Positions 23,034 to 31,220 of a stretch of DNA of 33,502 nucleotides are shown here, piece after piece. Below the pieces are notes generated by a model. The model was given only the letters and a program-made list of their open reading frames with translations. It ran no database searches and had not been told where the DNA came from. The first letter of the stretch is position 1, and every line of letters begins with the position of its first letter. This DNA comes from CAYTSA01 sp964440345 (lineage in GTDB: Bacteria > Desulfobacterota > Desulfovibrionia > Desulfovibrionales > Desulfovibrionaceae). The stretch is from NCBI GenBank assembly GCA_964440345.1, contig CAYTSA010000037.1, positions 1 to 33,502 of the forward strand, in the 5' to 3' direction. A program made the translations under genes and the position numbers.

Positions 23034-25241
23034 ATGGCCTCCAGCCCTCTCAAGCTTCGCGCCCGAATTTTCATCATTTCCTTCGCCATTGGCCTGGCGC
23101 CGCTTGTTGTTCTTTTTTCTGTGACCGCGGTAAACCTGAACACCTTAGGCAGCCAGGTGCGCGCTCAACTGGCCCCGGTGGCGGCGAACATGGAACAGCA
23201 AGCAACGGTCAACACCACAGTCCGAAAACGCTTTCAAAACGTTTCTGATTCTGTGGACCAGCTGGCGGCCAATTTCGCAGAACTGAACACCGTCACCTCC
23301 GAACTGGCCAAAGATGAAGTAGCCGGCCTGAGCGATAACATCGAAAAACTTTTCGCCCAAAAGGCGGAACTGGTGGCGGACTCGGTGCAGGCTTTCATCC
23401 AATCCTGGGTCATGACCCGCATGCAGAGCGCGCTGCAGCAATCCGCCGTAGCCAGAGAACGGCAAAAATTTGTAGATTTCCTCAACAACAGCTTTATCCC
23501 TATGGACACATTGCAAGAAGCACGGGAGACATTTGCCGCCAAAGAAGCGCCTGAACCTTATTTTGAAGACTACCTAAACCAGGAACTGTTGCAGGAGCTT
23601 GAAAAGCTCGGCTACAAGCTGGCCATTTACATCGGCGGCAACCTCAAGGCCTCCAGCTTTGCAGGCGGCGACGGCCAACCGCTTTCTCTGCCGCACGCTT
23701 CTGACATGAGCAAAGAACACGCTGTAGAAGAAGTCCAGGATAAAACGTACTACCTTTCGTACAGAGACATCGAAGACGATTTTGGCTTTGCCGTTGGCCG
23801 GCTGGTTCTGGCTACAGACATGAGTGATCACTTGGCGGCGGCAGTCCAGCGTGAAAAAACAGTCAATTCCGTCATTTCGCAGCTGGAGCAGATCGAGTCC
23901 GAGCAAGCCAGAGTCAAGGACGTGATGCTCTCCGCCAGCAAACAGGTGGCGGAATCACTGCAGCAACAACAGGAAGCAATAAACCGGAACACTGAGTTGC
24001 TTCGCCAGGCGGAGCAGTCCATTGCAGGGCAGGGCAAAAGCATCATGACCTGGTCCATAGGTATCATGCTTGCAGCAGCGGCGCTCATTGCTCTGCTGGC
24101 GTACCGTTTATCTGCGTCCATCATTGCGCCGGTGGCGGCATGCGTCCGTTTTGCCCGGGCTGTGGCCGGCGAAGACATGAACTGTTCCTTGAACTTGCGC
24201 CGCAGCGACGAGCTAGGCGAGCTGGCCGATTCTTTGCGGACCATGCTCGGCAGCCTGCAGTCCATGCTGCGCCAAGCCAAAGAAAAAACGGCGGAAGCCC
24301 AGAAACTGCAGGAAAACGCTGTGAAGGCCCGGAGCGAAGCAGAAGACGCCTGCCGCCAGTCTGAAGACCGGGAACATCTTATGACCAGTGCAGCAGGCAA
24401 ACTGGAAAAAGTGGCCGAAGGCTTGGCCCGCACCGCGGAAGAGCTGGCCAGGCAGGCCGCCCAAGCCACCCGGGGAGCCGATGAACAACGTAAACGCATT
24501 GAGGAAACCGGCGGCTCCATAGAACAGATGAACGCCAAGACAGGACACGTCGCCCAAACTGCAAATACTGCCAGCGACGCTGCCGCACAGGCCCAGGGCA
24601 AGGCTGAAGAAGGCGCGGCCATGGTGCAGCGGGTTATGCAGCGCATCAACAGCCTGAGCGAAAAAGCCGGCGAACTCGAATCCATTATGGACGACCTGGA
24701 TAAGCAGACCGACGGCATTGGCGAGATCATCAACGTTATCCAGGACATCGCCGACCAGACAAATTTGCTGGCCCTGAACGCGGCCATTGAAGCCGCCCGG
24801 GCCGGCGAGGCAGGACGCGGCTTTGCCGTGGTGGCGGACGAAGTCCGCAAACTGGCTGAAAAGACCATGACCGCCACGACTGAAGTGGATTCACGGATCA
24901 GCGCCATCCAGACCAGCGCCCGCAAATCCGCCGAGAACTCCCGCCAGACAGCAGCCTCCATTCAGGAAACCACCGAGGACGCCGCCGCCTCCGGCCAAGC
25001 CCTGCGGGACATTGTGGACATGATATCCCGCACTGCAGAACAGGTTCAGGAGATTGCCGGCGCAGCGCACGAACAAAGCGCCGCCAGCGAACAGATAAAC
25101 GCCGCCAACCAGCACATCAGCGAGATTGCCGCCGACACGGCGGCGGCCATGGACAATTCCAACGCCTCCGTAGCCTCTATAGGGGAACTGGCAGAGGAGG
25201 TCCGCAGCCTCATTCAATCCATGGCGGCTAACCCTATGTAA
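23034..25241 (+). CDS. Methyl-accepting chemotaxis protein with large periplasmic domain
   Basis: A 735-residue chemoreceptor. TM1 lies at about residues 12-32 and TM2 at about 335-357, giving a roughly 300-residue periplasmic domain: a helical first part (many heptad-like segments to about 150), then a Cache-like sheet (YKLAIYIGGNLKASSF, YYLSYRDIEDDFGFAVGRLV), then a helix back to the membrane. HAMP follows (IIAPVAACVRFARAVAGEDM) and a long coiled-coil signalling domain with tip QDIADQTNLLALNAAIEAAR. There is no C-terminal methyltransferase-tethering pentapeptide. GGAG precedes ATG 23034. Pairing with the THI5-like binding protein suggests that it senses the ligand-loaded protein. It converges on mnmE with only 3 bases between the stops. 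Confidence 0.93.
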   Translation: MASSPLKLRARIFIISFAIGLAPLVVLFSVTAVNLNTLGSQVRAQLAPVAANMEQQATVNTTVRKRFQNVSDSVDQLAANFAELNTVTSELAKDEVAGLSDNIEKLFAQKAELVADSVQAFIQSWVMTRMQSALQQSAVARERQKFVDFLNNSFIPMDTLQEARETFAAKEAPEPYFEDYLNQELLQELEKLGYKLAIYIGGNLKASSFAGGDGQPLSLPHASDMSKEHAVEEVQDKTYYLSYRDIEDDFGFAVGRLVLATDMSDHLAAAVQREKTVNSVISQLEQIESEQARVKDVMLSASKQVAESLQQQQEAINRNTELLRQAEQSIAGQGKSIMTWSIGIMLAAAALIALLAYRLSASIIAPVAACVRFARAVAGEDMNCSLNLRRSDELGELADSLRTMLGSLQSMLRQAKEKTAEAQKLQENAVKARSEAEDACRQSEDREHLMTSAAGKLEKVAEGLARTAEELARQAAQATRGADEQRKRIEETGGSIEQMNAKTGHVAQTANTASDAAAQAQGKAEEGAAMVQRVMQRINSLSEKAGELESIMDDLDKQTDGIGEIINVIQDIADQTNLLALNAAIEAARAGEAGRGFAVVADEVRKLAEKTMTATTEVDSRISAIQTSARKSAENSRQTAASIQETTEDAAASGQALRDIVDMISRTAEQVQEIAGAAHEQSAASEQINAANQHISEIAADTAAAMDNSNASVASIGELAEEVRSLIQSMAANPM

Positions 25242-25244
25242 GCA

Positions 25245-26666
25245 CTACTTCCCAATGCAAAACTGGTCGAAAATGGCGTTGAGCACATCGTCGGAAGTAG
25301 ACTCTCCGGTAATGTCCGCCAAGCTGGCGGCGGCGGCGTCCAGGCGCACGGAGAGTACGTCGTAAGGCGTCGACTGCGCCAGTTCCTCACGCAGCCCGGC
25401 CAGTTCTTCTGCAGCCTGTTTAAGCAATCGAGTCTGCCGGGCGTTGGGCGCCGCTTGGCCCAGCGCAGGCTCGGGCTGGCCACGGCCGGCTGCTGCAGCC
25501 ATGGCGTCCATAAGCTCTTCCATGCCCTGCCCTGTGTGGGCGGAGACCAGAACAACCCGCCAGCCGTCTGCAGCGCCAAGCCGGCTCAAAGGATCATCAG
25601 ACAGTATGTCGCATTTGTTGGCCGCCACCACCACTCTGTTCGGTTCCAGCCGCGCCAGCAGCTCCTGCTCTGGCCTGTCGAGCAACGGCGTCCGGCCAGC
25701 ATCCACAGCCAGCACGACAATGTCCGCCTGGGAAACCAGGTCCCGCGAAATACGCATGCCCTCTTCTTCAATAATGTCGCCGGTGTCGCGAAGCCCTGCC
25801 GTGTCAACAAGCCGCATAGGAATGGAGCGGATAACTACCGCCTCTTCCAGATAGTCCCGGGTAGTGCCGGGCAGGTCCGCCACTATGGCCCGAGATCTGC
25901 CCAGCAAGGTGTTGAAAAGACTGGATTTGCCAGCGTTCACCTGGCCAGCCAACACGGTAAGAACTCCCTCGCGCCAGGGCCGGGTGCGTTCGCCCGCCGC
26001 CGCCAGCTTGTGGGCCTGCTCTTGCACGCTGGCCAGCAGACCGTCCAGTTGCTGCGGGTCGGCGCACTCCACGTCGTCTTCAGGAAAGTCCACTGCCAGG
26101 CAAAGCTGGGCTCTGGCTTCCAGCAAGGTCTTGCGCATGGAGGATACGGCCCGGCCAATATCCCCCTGTAGCCTGGAGCTGGCCAGCGCCAGACCGGCCT
26201 GGGACTGTGACGCAATAAGTTCCGCCACAGCTTCAGCCTGGGTAAGGTCCATGCGGCCGTTCAGAAAGGCGCGCTTGGTAAATTCACCAGGACCAGCCGG
26301 CCGGGCGCCGGCGGCAAAAACAGCCTGCAGCAAGGCCTGCAACACCGCGGCGCCGCCATGACAATGTATCTCTACCACGTCTTCGCCGGTATAAGAGTTT
26401 GGGCCGGGCATGAAGGCCAGCAGCACCTCGTCCAGTGCGGGCGCGCCGCGTTCCGGCGCGGCGTGCAGCCAACCGTGATGCAACCGATAAGGCTTCAGTC
26501 CGGAAAAATGCGGATGCGGTGAGCGAAAAAGGGAACCGGCGGCATCGGGGGCGCCGCGGCCGCTTAAACGAATGACGCCCACTCCGCCAGTGCCTGGGGG
26601 AGTGGCTACTGCGGCGATGAGGTCCTGGCCGGCAGGCGGCGAGGAGGGAGCTGGAGCATCGGCCAT
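25245..26666 (-). CDS. mnmE: tRNA modification GTPase MnmE
   Basis: A 473-residue TrmE/MnmE. The N-terminal folate-binding domain shows IAAVATPPGTGGVGVIRLSG and GEFTKRAFLNGRMDLTQAEA. The inserted G domain has GQVNAGKSS (P-loop), DTAGLRDT, NKCD and a SAHTG G5. The C-terminus ends in the FCIGK motif whose cysteine is conserved. With MnmG it installs the 5-carboxymethylaminomethyl group on U34 of tRNAs. The P-loop reads GQVNAGKSS instead of the usual GRPNAGKSS. It is the last gene of the rpmH operon, 31 bases after jag. Confidence 0.96.
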   Translation of the reverse strand: MADAPAPSSPPAGQDLIAAVATPPGTGGVGVIRLSGRGAPDAAGSLFRSPHPHFSGLKPYRLHHGWLHAAPERGAPALDEVLLAFMPGPNSYTGEDVVEIHCHGGAAVLQALLQAVFAAGARPAGPGEFTKRAFLNGRMDLTQAEAVAELIASQSQAGLALASSRLQGDIGRAVSSMRKTLLEARAQLCLAVDFPEDDVECADPQQLDGLLASVQEQAHKLAAAGERTRPWREGVLTVLAGQVNAGKSSLFNTLLGRSRAIVADLPGTTRDYLEEAVVIRSIPMRLVDTAGLRDTGDIIEEEGMRISRDLVSQADIVVLAVDAGRTPLLDRPEQELLARLEPNRVVVAANKCDILSDDPLSRLGAADGWRVVLVSAHTGQGMEELMDAMAAAAGRGQPEPALGQAAPNARQTRLLKQAAEELAGLREELAQSTPYDVLSVRLDAAAASLADITGESTSDDVLNAIFDQFCIGK

Positions 26667-26697
26667 AGCTTTGCCTTCCCCGGACGCCTTGCCGGCG

Positions 26698-27675
26698 TTA
26701 GCGGCTGCGCCGGGGCTTTTGTCCGTCGGGCCGCCGGTCCGACTGCCTGCGGGGTTGCCCGCCTGACGGTTTGGCGTTGCGTTTGGCGTTTTTGGGCAAT
26801 ATGAGCACCCGCTTCATGGCGCCCTCGCCCTTGCTGCGGGTGTTTATCCCCTCGTCGTCCTGCAGGGTCAAATGCACCACCCGGCGGTGGTAAGAACTCA
26901 AGGGCCGAGTAGAGTAGGGGCGGCCCTGGGCCTTGGCTTTTGCCGCCAGGTCTATGGCCAGTTCGCGCAATGACTCGTCCTGCTTTTCCCGGTAGTCGCC
27001 CACGTCCAGCTGCACGCGTACGGACTCGCCAGCCGTGCGGGCGGCGATGCGGTTGGCCAGATACTGCAGCGACGAAAGGGTTTGGCCTTCCCGGCCAATG
27101 AGCAGCCCGGAGTTGTCGGTGTCTTCAACAGTCACGTTCACCCGGCCGGTGTCGTCAACCTCAATGCGTAGAGAAGGTTCGCCAATAATGGGAGTCACCA
27201 GCCGTTCAACCACTTCCGCCACGAGGTCCTTCACTTCCTGAGTTACCTCGACGGGCTCCGGCTGGTCTTCCTGCGCGTATTCCGGCTGATCTTCCTGCGC
27301 GTATTCCGGCTGGTCTTCCTGCGCGTATTCCGGCTGGTCTTCCTGCGCGTTTTCAGCATCCAACAATGTTTCAGAAGGAGCGTCGTTTACGGCGCCAGGA
27401 GGGAGCCCTGACGTAGCGGGAGCCTGCGCCGGCTTCTCGCTTTCAGTTGCGGGTGCGCGTTTTTTCGTTTTTTTATCAACAGTAGACGAAGGCTCGGCAG
27501 AGCGCAGCCGGGCGCGCACTTGCGCCTTGCGGCTGCCCATGAGGCCAAATATGCCGCCTTTGGAGTCGCTGATGATTTCTATTTCCAGTTTGTCGCGGTC
27601 CTCGCCAAGGCGACGACAGGCTTCGCTAATGGCGTCGTCTATAGTTTTTCCTTCAAACTCTTTAAAATCTTCCAT
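26698..27675 (-). CDS. khpB: Jag/KhpB RNA-binding protein (Jag_N-KH-R3H)
   Basis: A 325-residue protein. A Jag_N domain occupies about residues 1-55 (FEGKTIDDAISEACRRLGED, GGIFGLMGSRKAQVRARL). A low-complexity acidic linker follows (about 60-150), including four copies of an eight-residue repeat YAQEDQPE. The KH domain (about 155-235) carries the GxxG loop IGREGQTLSSLQYLANRIAA, then an R3H domain with RPLSSYHRRVVH and a basic Arg/Lys/Gln-rich tail. KhpB binds RNA, usually with KhpA, and in Gram-positives affects division and envelope homeostasis. The gene sits between yidC (24 bases) and mnmE. The linker is longer than usual because of the repeats. Confidence 0.93.
   Translation of the reverse strand: MEDFKEFEGKTIDDAISEACRRLGEDRDKLEIEIISDSKGGIFGLMGSRKAQVRARLRSAEPSSTVDKKTKKRAPATESEKPAQAPATSGLPPGAVNDAPSETLLDAENAQEDQPEYAQEDQPEYAQEDQPEYAQEDQPEPVEVTQEVKDLVAEVVERLVTPIIGEPSLRIEVDDTGRVNVTVEDTDNSGLLIGREGQTLSSLQYLANRIAARTAGESVRVQLDVGDYREKQDESLRELAIDLAAKAKAQGRPYSTRPLSSYHRRVVHLTLQDDEGINTRSKGEGAMKRVLILPKNAKRNAKPSGGQPRRQSDRRPDGQKPRRSR
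27258..27353. repeat. Four 24-bp in-frame tandem repeats in jag
   Basis: Four consecutive 24-base units (27258, 27282, 27306 and 27330) are nearly identical: unit 2 has one substitution and the last unit one near its end. They encode the eight-residue acidic repeat (YAQEDQPE pattern) in the Jag linker. Near-identity at DNA level suggests recent slippage and likely length variation between strains. Confidence 0.9.
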
Positions 27676-27699
27676 GTGGTCTCCTGAAGTCGGACCATT

Positions 27700-29346
27700 T
27701 TACGCCTCCGCCTTGTTGCTGCTGCGCAACATCCACCACTGCTGGGCAATGGAAAGGACGTTGTTCACCAGCCAGTACACCACCAGTCCCGACGGGAAAT
27801 TCAAGAAAATGAAGGTGAAGAACACGGGCATGAGCAGCATGATCTTCGCCTGGGTCGGGTCCCCGGGAGACGGGGTCATCTTTTGCTGTAAAAACATGGT
27901 GGCGCCCATGATGACGGGGGTCACGTAAAAGGGGTCCTTGGCTGACAAATCCGCCAGCCAGATAATGTCCGTAAAGGGAACGTGGGCGATAAACGGAGCG
28001 TGACGCAGTTCAATGGAATTTAACAATGCATTGTACAAACCGAGAAAAACGGGAATCTGCAGCAACATGGGCAGACACCCGCCGGCCGGGTTTACCTTGT
28101 ACGTCTTGTACAGCTGCATCATCTCTTCATTCATCTTTTGCCTGTCGTCTTTGTACTTTTCCCGGATTTTGGCCATCATGGGCTGCAGCTTTTTCATCTG
28201 CTCCATGGACTTATAGCTCTTGTGGGACAGGGGGATGAACACAATCTTGATGATGAGGGTGAGAATGATAATGGCCCAGCCGTAGTTGCCTGTGTAGCTG
28301 TAAAAAAAGTTCAGACCATCCAGCAGCGGCTTGGCTATGAATTCAAACCAGCCGAGGTTGAATGAGGCGTAGAGGTTGTTGGGCGCGTTTTCCAAGACCT
28401 TGCTTTCCTTGGGGCCCATGAAATAGACCGCAGACCAGGATTTCTGGCCGCCCGGCGCCAGGACGGCGGAGTCCATCTCCACGGCCAGGCGATAGACCTC
28501 GTCCTCCATTTTCATTTTCAACAGAGCCGGATCCATGGGAGCAATGGCGAGCAGAAAGTAGTTGGACTCCACCCCGCCCCACTGCAGACCATCCTGGACG
28601 ATGCGGCCTTCCTTGAGATCACTTTCGCTGTCTTCGTCGGAGAGCCCGTTGTCGTTGAACCAAGCCACGCGAGTCCGGTCATATTGGTTACCCGGGCTGC
28701 TCAGGGAAGTGGTGGCCATGGTCAGCCCCACCCGAACCTCAGCGTCAGAGGCGCTGATGTTCTCCACCGTTACGGTTTCTTTTACTTCATATGAGTCTGC
28801 GGTAAACTGCAAGATACGGACAATCCGCCCGCCGTCCCGTTCGAGCGTAAGTTTCAGCCGGCCCGTGTCGCCCTGGGACAAATCAAGGTTATGCTTTTCT
28901 GCTGTCCAGGCGCCCTTCTTCCAAGTAGCCCGCCCGTCATACAGCAAGCCCATGGGCGCTTTGCTCATGGCTTTGGGGTGCATCAGGTCCATCAACGGCG
29001 AGTTAGGCTCTATGCTTTCCTTATATTCTTTGAGCCGTAAATGCGTCATGAACCCGCCAGCAGTGTTGAAGTCCATTTCGTACAGCGGCGTGGACACAGT
29101 CACGGTTTCTTCTTCGGCAATTCGAAACGGCGCAGTCTCAGCCGACTCTATGTCGGCGGTGACGTTGCCGCCGAAATCCGTGTCAGCGCGAGATGTGTGT
29201 TGTTGTGCGGAAGCTTGTTCAGCGTCAGCAGGCTGGGATTGTTGTTGCGGCGCTTGCTGCGGCGGGTGGGGGGGAAAAAGAAAATTCCAGCCCACCAGTA
29301 CGGCCATGGACAGCACCACAGCCAGAATGACCCGTTTGTTATCCAT
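27700..29346 (-). CDS. yidC: Membrane protein insertase YidC
   Basis: A 548-residue Gram-negative YidC. TM1 is MDNKRVILAVVLSMAVLVGW. A large periplasmic beta-sandwich domain follows at about residues 60-345. The insertase core begins NYGWAIIILTLIIKIVFIPL and continues with KLQPMMAKIREKYKDDRQKM, NEEMMQLYKTYKVNPAGGCL and PMLLQIPVFLGLYNALLNSI, ending FLNFPSGLVVYWLVNNVLSI. It inserts inner-membrane proteins with SecYEG or alone. The groove position of E. coli Arg366 appears to be lysine (LIIKIVF), which keeps the charge. It overlaps the yidD stop by 8 bases. Confidence 0.97.
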   Translation of the reverse strand: MDNKRVILAVVLSMAVLVGWNFLFPPHPPQQAPQQQSQPADAEQASAQQHTSRADTDFGGNVTADIESAETAPFRIAEEETVTVSTPLYEMDFNTAGGFMTHLRLKEYKESIEPNSPLMDLMHPKAMSKAPMGLLYDGRATWKKGAWTAEKHNLDLSQGDTGRLKLTLERDGGRIVRILQFTADSYEVKETVTVENISASDAEVRVGLTMATTSLSSPGNQYDRTRVAWFNDNGLSDEDSESDLKEGRIVQDGLQWGGVESNYFLLAIAPMDPALLKMKMEDEVYRLAVEMDSAVLAPGGQKSWSAVYFMGPKESKVLENAPNNLYASFNLGWFEFIAKPLLDGLNFFYSYTGNYGWAIIILTLIIKIVFIPLSHKSYKSMEQMKKLQPMMAKIREKYKDDRQKMNEEMMQLYKTYKVNPAGGCLPMLLQIPVFLGLYNALLNSIELRHAPFIAHVPFTDIIWLADLSAKDPFYVTPVIMGATMFLQQKMTPSPGDPTQAKIMLLMPVFFTFIFLNFPSGLVVYWLVNNVLSIAQQWWMLRSSNKAEA

Positions 29347-29614
29347 TGAGTGTCGCTCTCTTTACAGTCTCAGTATGCGGCGCGCATGACGCAGTTGGGC
29401 TTTTCTCTGGAACCGGGTCCCAGCCGGTGCCGCCCCAGGGGCGGCACCGCGCCATGCGCCGCAGTGTCAAAAGGCTTCCCCGGCCCAGACCGTGCACGCG
29501 CAAGGCCTCCTGTGCGTATTCCGAGCACGTAGGCCGGAACCGGCACGCAGGAGGCAGGAAAGGGGAAATGCATTTCCTATAAATCGTTATCAGCGCCATA
29601 ACAGCAGTGCGCAT
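29339..29614 (-). CDS. yidD: Membrane protein insertion efficiency factor YidD
   Basis: A 91-residue YidD with the conserved core YRKCISPFLPPACRFRPTCS, EYAQEALRVHG, then CRPWGGTGWDPVP. The family is a small amphipathic membrane-associated protein aiding YidC-dependent insertion. ATG 29614 shares its A with the rnpA stop codon (TGATG), and the 3' end overlaps yidC by 8 bases, so three genes are translationally coupled. A later ATG at 29599 is an alternative start. Confidence 0.93.
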   Translation of the reverse strand: MRTAVMALITIYRKCISPFLPPACRFRPTCSEYAQEALRVHGLGRGSLLTLRRMARCRPWGGTGWDPVPEKSPTASCAPHTETVKRATLNG

Positions 29615-30042
29615 CAGTACAAACTCTCAGAATCATGGGAAGCGGCGCTGTATGCAGTCTTTTGCGGCGCCAACTCCCGGCTGGCTTTGCGCACCAGGGA
29701 GGCCAGCTCCCAAGTCACGCACTCCAGTGTCAAGCTGCGGATGTCCAGCCCTTTTTTGGGCACAACCACCAAATCCAGCCCGTCCACGCTTTCCGGCGGC
29801 TGCTGGCGAAAAAACTCCCGGGCCAGCCGCTTCAGCCGGTTGCGCATAACGGCGTTGCCGGCCTTTTTGCCCACCCCCACGCCCAACCGGCTGCGGCGGG
29901 CGTCTGGTCCAGGCTCCCCGCTGTAGGGAACGGCAAAAAGCACAAAGCTGCGTGAAAAATAACGGCGGCCATGGGAATAGCAGTGAACAAATTCCCGCCG
30001 CCGCAATAAACGACGATGCTTGGAAAAGCCTAGCCGGCTAAT
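29614..30042 (-). CDS. rnpA: Ribonuclease P protein component, start codon uncertain (ATT 30042 or TTG 30006)
   Basis: RnpA with the RNR motif block (GVGVGKKAGNAVMRNRLKRL, AREFFR) and FVLFAVPYSG and LVVVPKKG strands. It binds the RNase P RNA for tRNA 5' maturation. From TTG 30006 the product has 130 residues but begins at RRREF, losing the conserved N-terminal strand. In the same frame the upstream residues SRLGFSKHRRLLRRREF align with the normal RnpA start (E. coli LAFPRELRLLTPSQF), yet no ATG, GTG or TTG exists between there and an in-frame TAA inside rpmH. The only candidate is ATT at 30042-30040, 8 bases after AAGGGG, giving 142 residues and a 13-base overlap with rpmH including its stop. 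I annotate that form as the better fit to the family. AUU initiation is rare but known from infC. Confidence 0.85.
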   Translation of the reverse strand: MSRLGFSKHRRLLRRREFVHCYSHGRRYFSRSFVLFAVPYSGEPGPDARRSRLGVGVGKKAGNAVMRNRLKRLAREFFRQQPPESVDGLDLVVVPKKGLDIRSLTLECVTWELASLVRKASRELAPQKTAYSAASHDSESLY

Positions 30043-30164
30043 TTTTTGCGCCCCTTGGCCCGGCGACGGCGCAATATCGCCTTGCCGTTACGGGTCTTGG
30101 AACGGGTCATAAAACCATGCGTACGGGCACGGCGAGTTTTGCTGCGCTGAAAAGTCCGTTTCAT
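30030..30164 (-). CDS. rpmH: 50S ribosomal protein L34
   Basis: The 44-residue product is canonical L34: MKRTFQRSKTRRARTHGFMT, RSKTRNGKAILRRRRAKGRK and a short KLAG end, stopping with TAG at 30032-30030. It is a component of the large ribosomal subunit, strongly basic as usual. AAGGAG lies 8 bases before ATG 30164. It heads the rpmH-rnpA-yidD-yidC-jag-mnmE operon typical of many bacteria near the origin region. The 3' end overlaps the probable start of rnpA. Confidence 0.97.
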   Translation of the reverse strand: MKRTFQRSKTRRARTHGFMTRSKTRNGKAILRRRRAKGRKKLAG

Positions 30165-30197
30165 TGTTTTTCTCCTTAACTCAAAGCTGAACTGCGG

Positions 30198-30226
30198 TTC
30201 ATACTGCCAAAGAGGGCGGCAGTCAA
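30198..30226 (-). promoter_or_regulatory. Sigma-70-type promoter of the rpmH operon
   Basis: On the minus strand TTGACT (30226-30221) and TATGAA (30203-30198) are separated by 17 bases, about 34 bases before the rpmH ATG. The -35 matches consensus at five of six positions and the -10 at four. Confidence 0.65.
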
Positions 30227-30264
30227 GCCTCGGAAAAAGAAAAAGAGTAAAATATAATCTTGGA

Positions 30265-30292
30265 CTGGCGAAGCATTATGCTGCTTCGCCAG
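30265..30292 (-). terminator. Hairpin terminator of the lipoprotein-flgO operon
   Basis: An 11-bp perfect stem CTGGCGAAGCA/TGCTTCGCCAG with a 6-base loop (30265-30275 with 30282-30292) lies 15 bases after the FlgO-domain gene's stop. Downstream on the minus strand comes an A/T-rich stretch with later T-runs, not an immediate T-run, so termination strength is uncertain. Confidence 0.6.
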
Positions 30293-30307
30293 GAAAGAGA
30301 AAAGCGG

Positions 30308-31210
30308 TCAATGCACCCGGCTAAAGGGAGGTCCCGAGCGCCTAGGCGGCTCGGACAGGGCCGGGAAATTCTGCCCGCCGGACATGTCGGCCGCCTCAGC
30401 GGGAAAACGGCTTTCGCGCTTTGCCGAAGGCTGGGATACTGAAGGCTGCACCCGCGTTGGGCCGGGCGTGCGCTGCAAGGGCTGCAACTCAGGCGTAGCG
30501 TCAAAGGCTGCGCTAAACAGCCGCGGCCGCGTGGCGTGGCGCTCCCACACGCCGTTAATCATGCCTGGCATAGCCAGTTCGCGCACCATGCCCTGGTTTG
30601 GCATGTGGTATTCATAGGCCGCCAGCACGGCTCCGTCATCCAGCCGGGCAACACGCACCGACATGTAGATCAAGGAGTCCGTCACCTGGTACGAGCCCAC
30701 CAGAGCAGCTTCGGCCATCAGTTCCTGCTGCAGTAGCCGGGCTGCGTCGCGGGTGAGCAAAAACTCTCCTCCATGGCGGCGATAGCCAATGCCGGCCCGC
30801 AGCCTGGCTTCCAACACTGTATGCCCGTACTGGGCCAGACGCGCTCCTACCTGGCTGGACGACAGCCGGCCCAGGGGCCCGGCGTCTTCCAGGTCGTCTA
30901 GATTTACAAAGCTTGCCGCGGCTATAGCGCTGCCCGCATGCAGCCGGCCGGCCAGCTGCGCCCGCAACACGTCACCGGCGTACAGGTTTGCGTCCGTGAA
31001 CAAGGACCCCTTGGGCGAGGCGTAGGCCCTGCCGGCCGGGTCCTCATCCTCTTCCCCGCCGCCAAACAAAGCGCTAACGCCGGAGGCGATGATGTTCAGG
31101 CCAGGCACAGCGTCCACTACGCCGACAGTGTGGACCTCGGCCCGGGCGGCCTCAGCTGTAACGAGCAGCAAGACAACAAAAAAGAGGGTGTATATGGATG
31201 TCTGTTTCAT
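30308..31210 (-). CDS. FlgO-domain outer membrane/periplasmic protein
   Basis: A 300-residue exported protein. ATG 31210 is chosen because GAGGAG lies about 7 bases upstream and a Sec signal follows at once (YTLFFVVLLLVTAEAARA, cleavage near residue 22); the open frame to 31378 is unsupported. The FlgO-type domain covers about residues 65-210: LRAQLAGRLHAGSAIAAASF, SSSQVGARLAQYGHTVLEAR, GEFLLTRDAARLLQQELMAE, ALVGSYQVTDSLIYMSVRVA and ARLDDGAVLAAYEYHMP. In Vibrio, FlgO is an outer membrane protein needed for normal flagellation. A Pro/Ser/Arg-rich C-terminal tail of about 75 residues extends beyond the domain. It is co-transcribed with the lipoprotein gene 10 bases upstream. No flagellar genes are visible nearby, so a flagellar role is unproven. 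Confidence 0.8.
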   Translation of the reverse strand: MKQTSIYTLFFVVLLLVTAEAARAEVHTVGVVDAVPGLNIIASGVSALFGGGEEDEDPAGRAYASPKGSLFTDANLYAGDVLRAQLAGRLHAGSAIAAASFVNLDDLEDAGPLGRLSSSQVGARLAQYGHTVLEARLRAGIGYRRHGGEFLLTRDAARLLQQELMAEAALVGSYQVTDSLIYMSVRVARLDDGAVLAAYEYHMPNQGMVRELAMPGMINGVWERHATRPRLFSAAFDATPELQPLQRTPGPTRVQPSVSQPSAKRESRFPAEAADMSGGQNFPALSEPPRRSGPPFSRVH

Positions 31211-31220
31211 GGCGGGCTCC

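Noticed and set aside
23828..24961. 377-codon open frame antisense to the chemoreceptor gene
   Set aside because: Composition is dominated by Ser/Ala, mirroring the Ala/Glu-rich coiled coil on the other strand.
25242..25244. Terminator between the convergent chemoreceptor and mnmE genes
   Set aside because: Only 3 bases separate the stops and no T-run hairpin was seen at either end; termination must occur inside the opposing gene or by Rho.
27258..27353. CRISPR-like periodic repeats
   Set aside because: The 24-base units are contiguous without spacers and stay in the jag reading frame.
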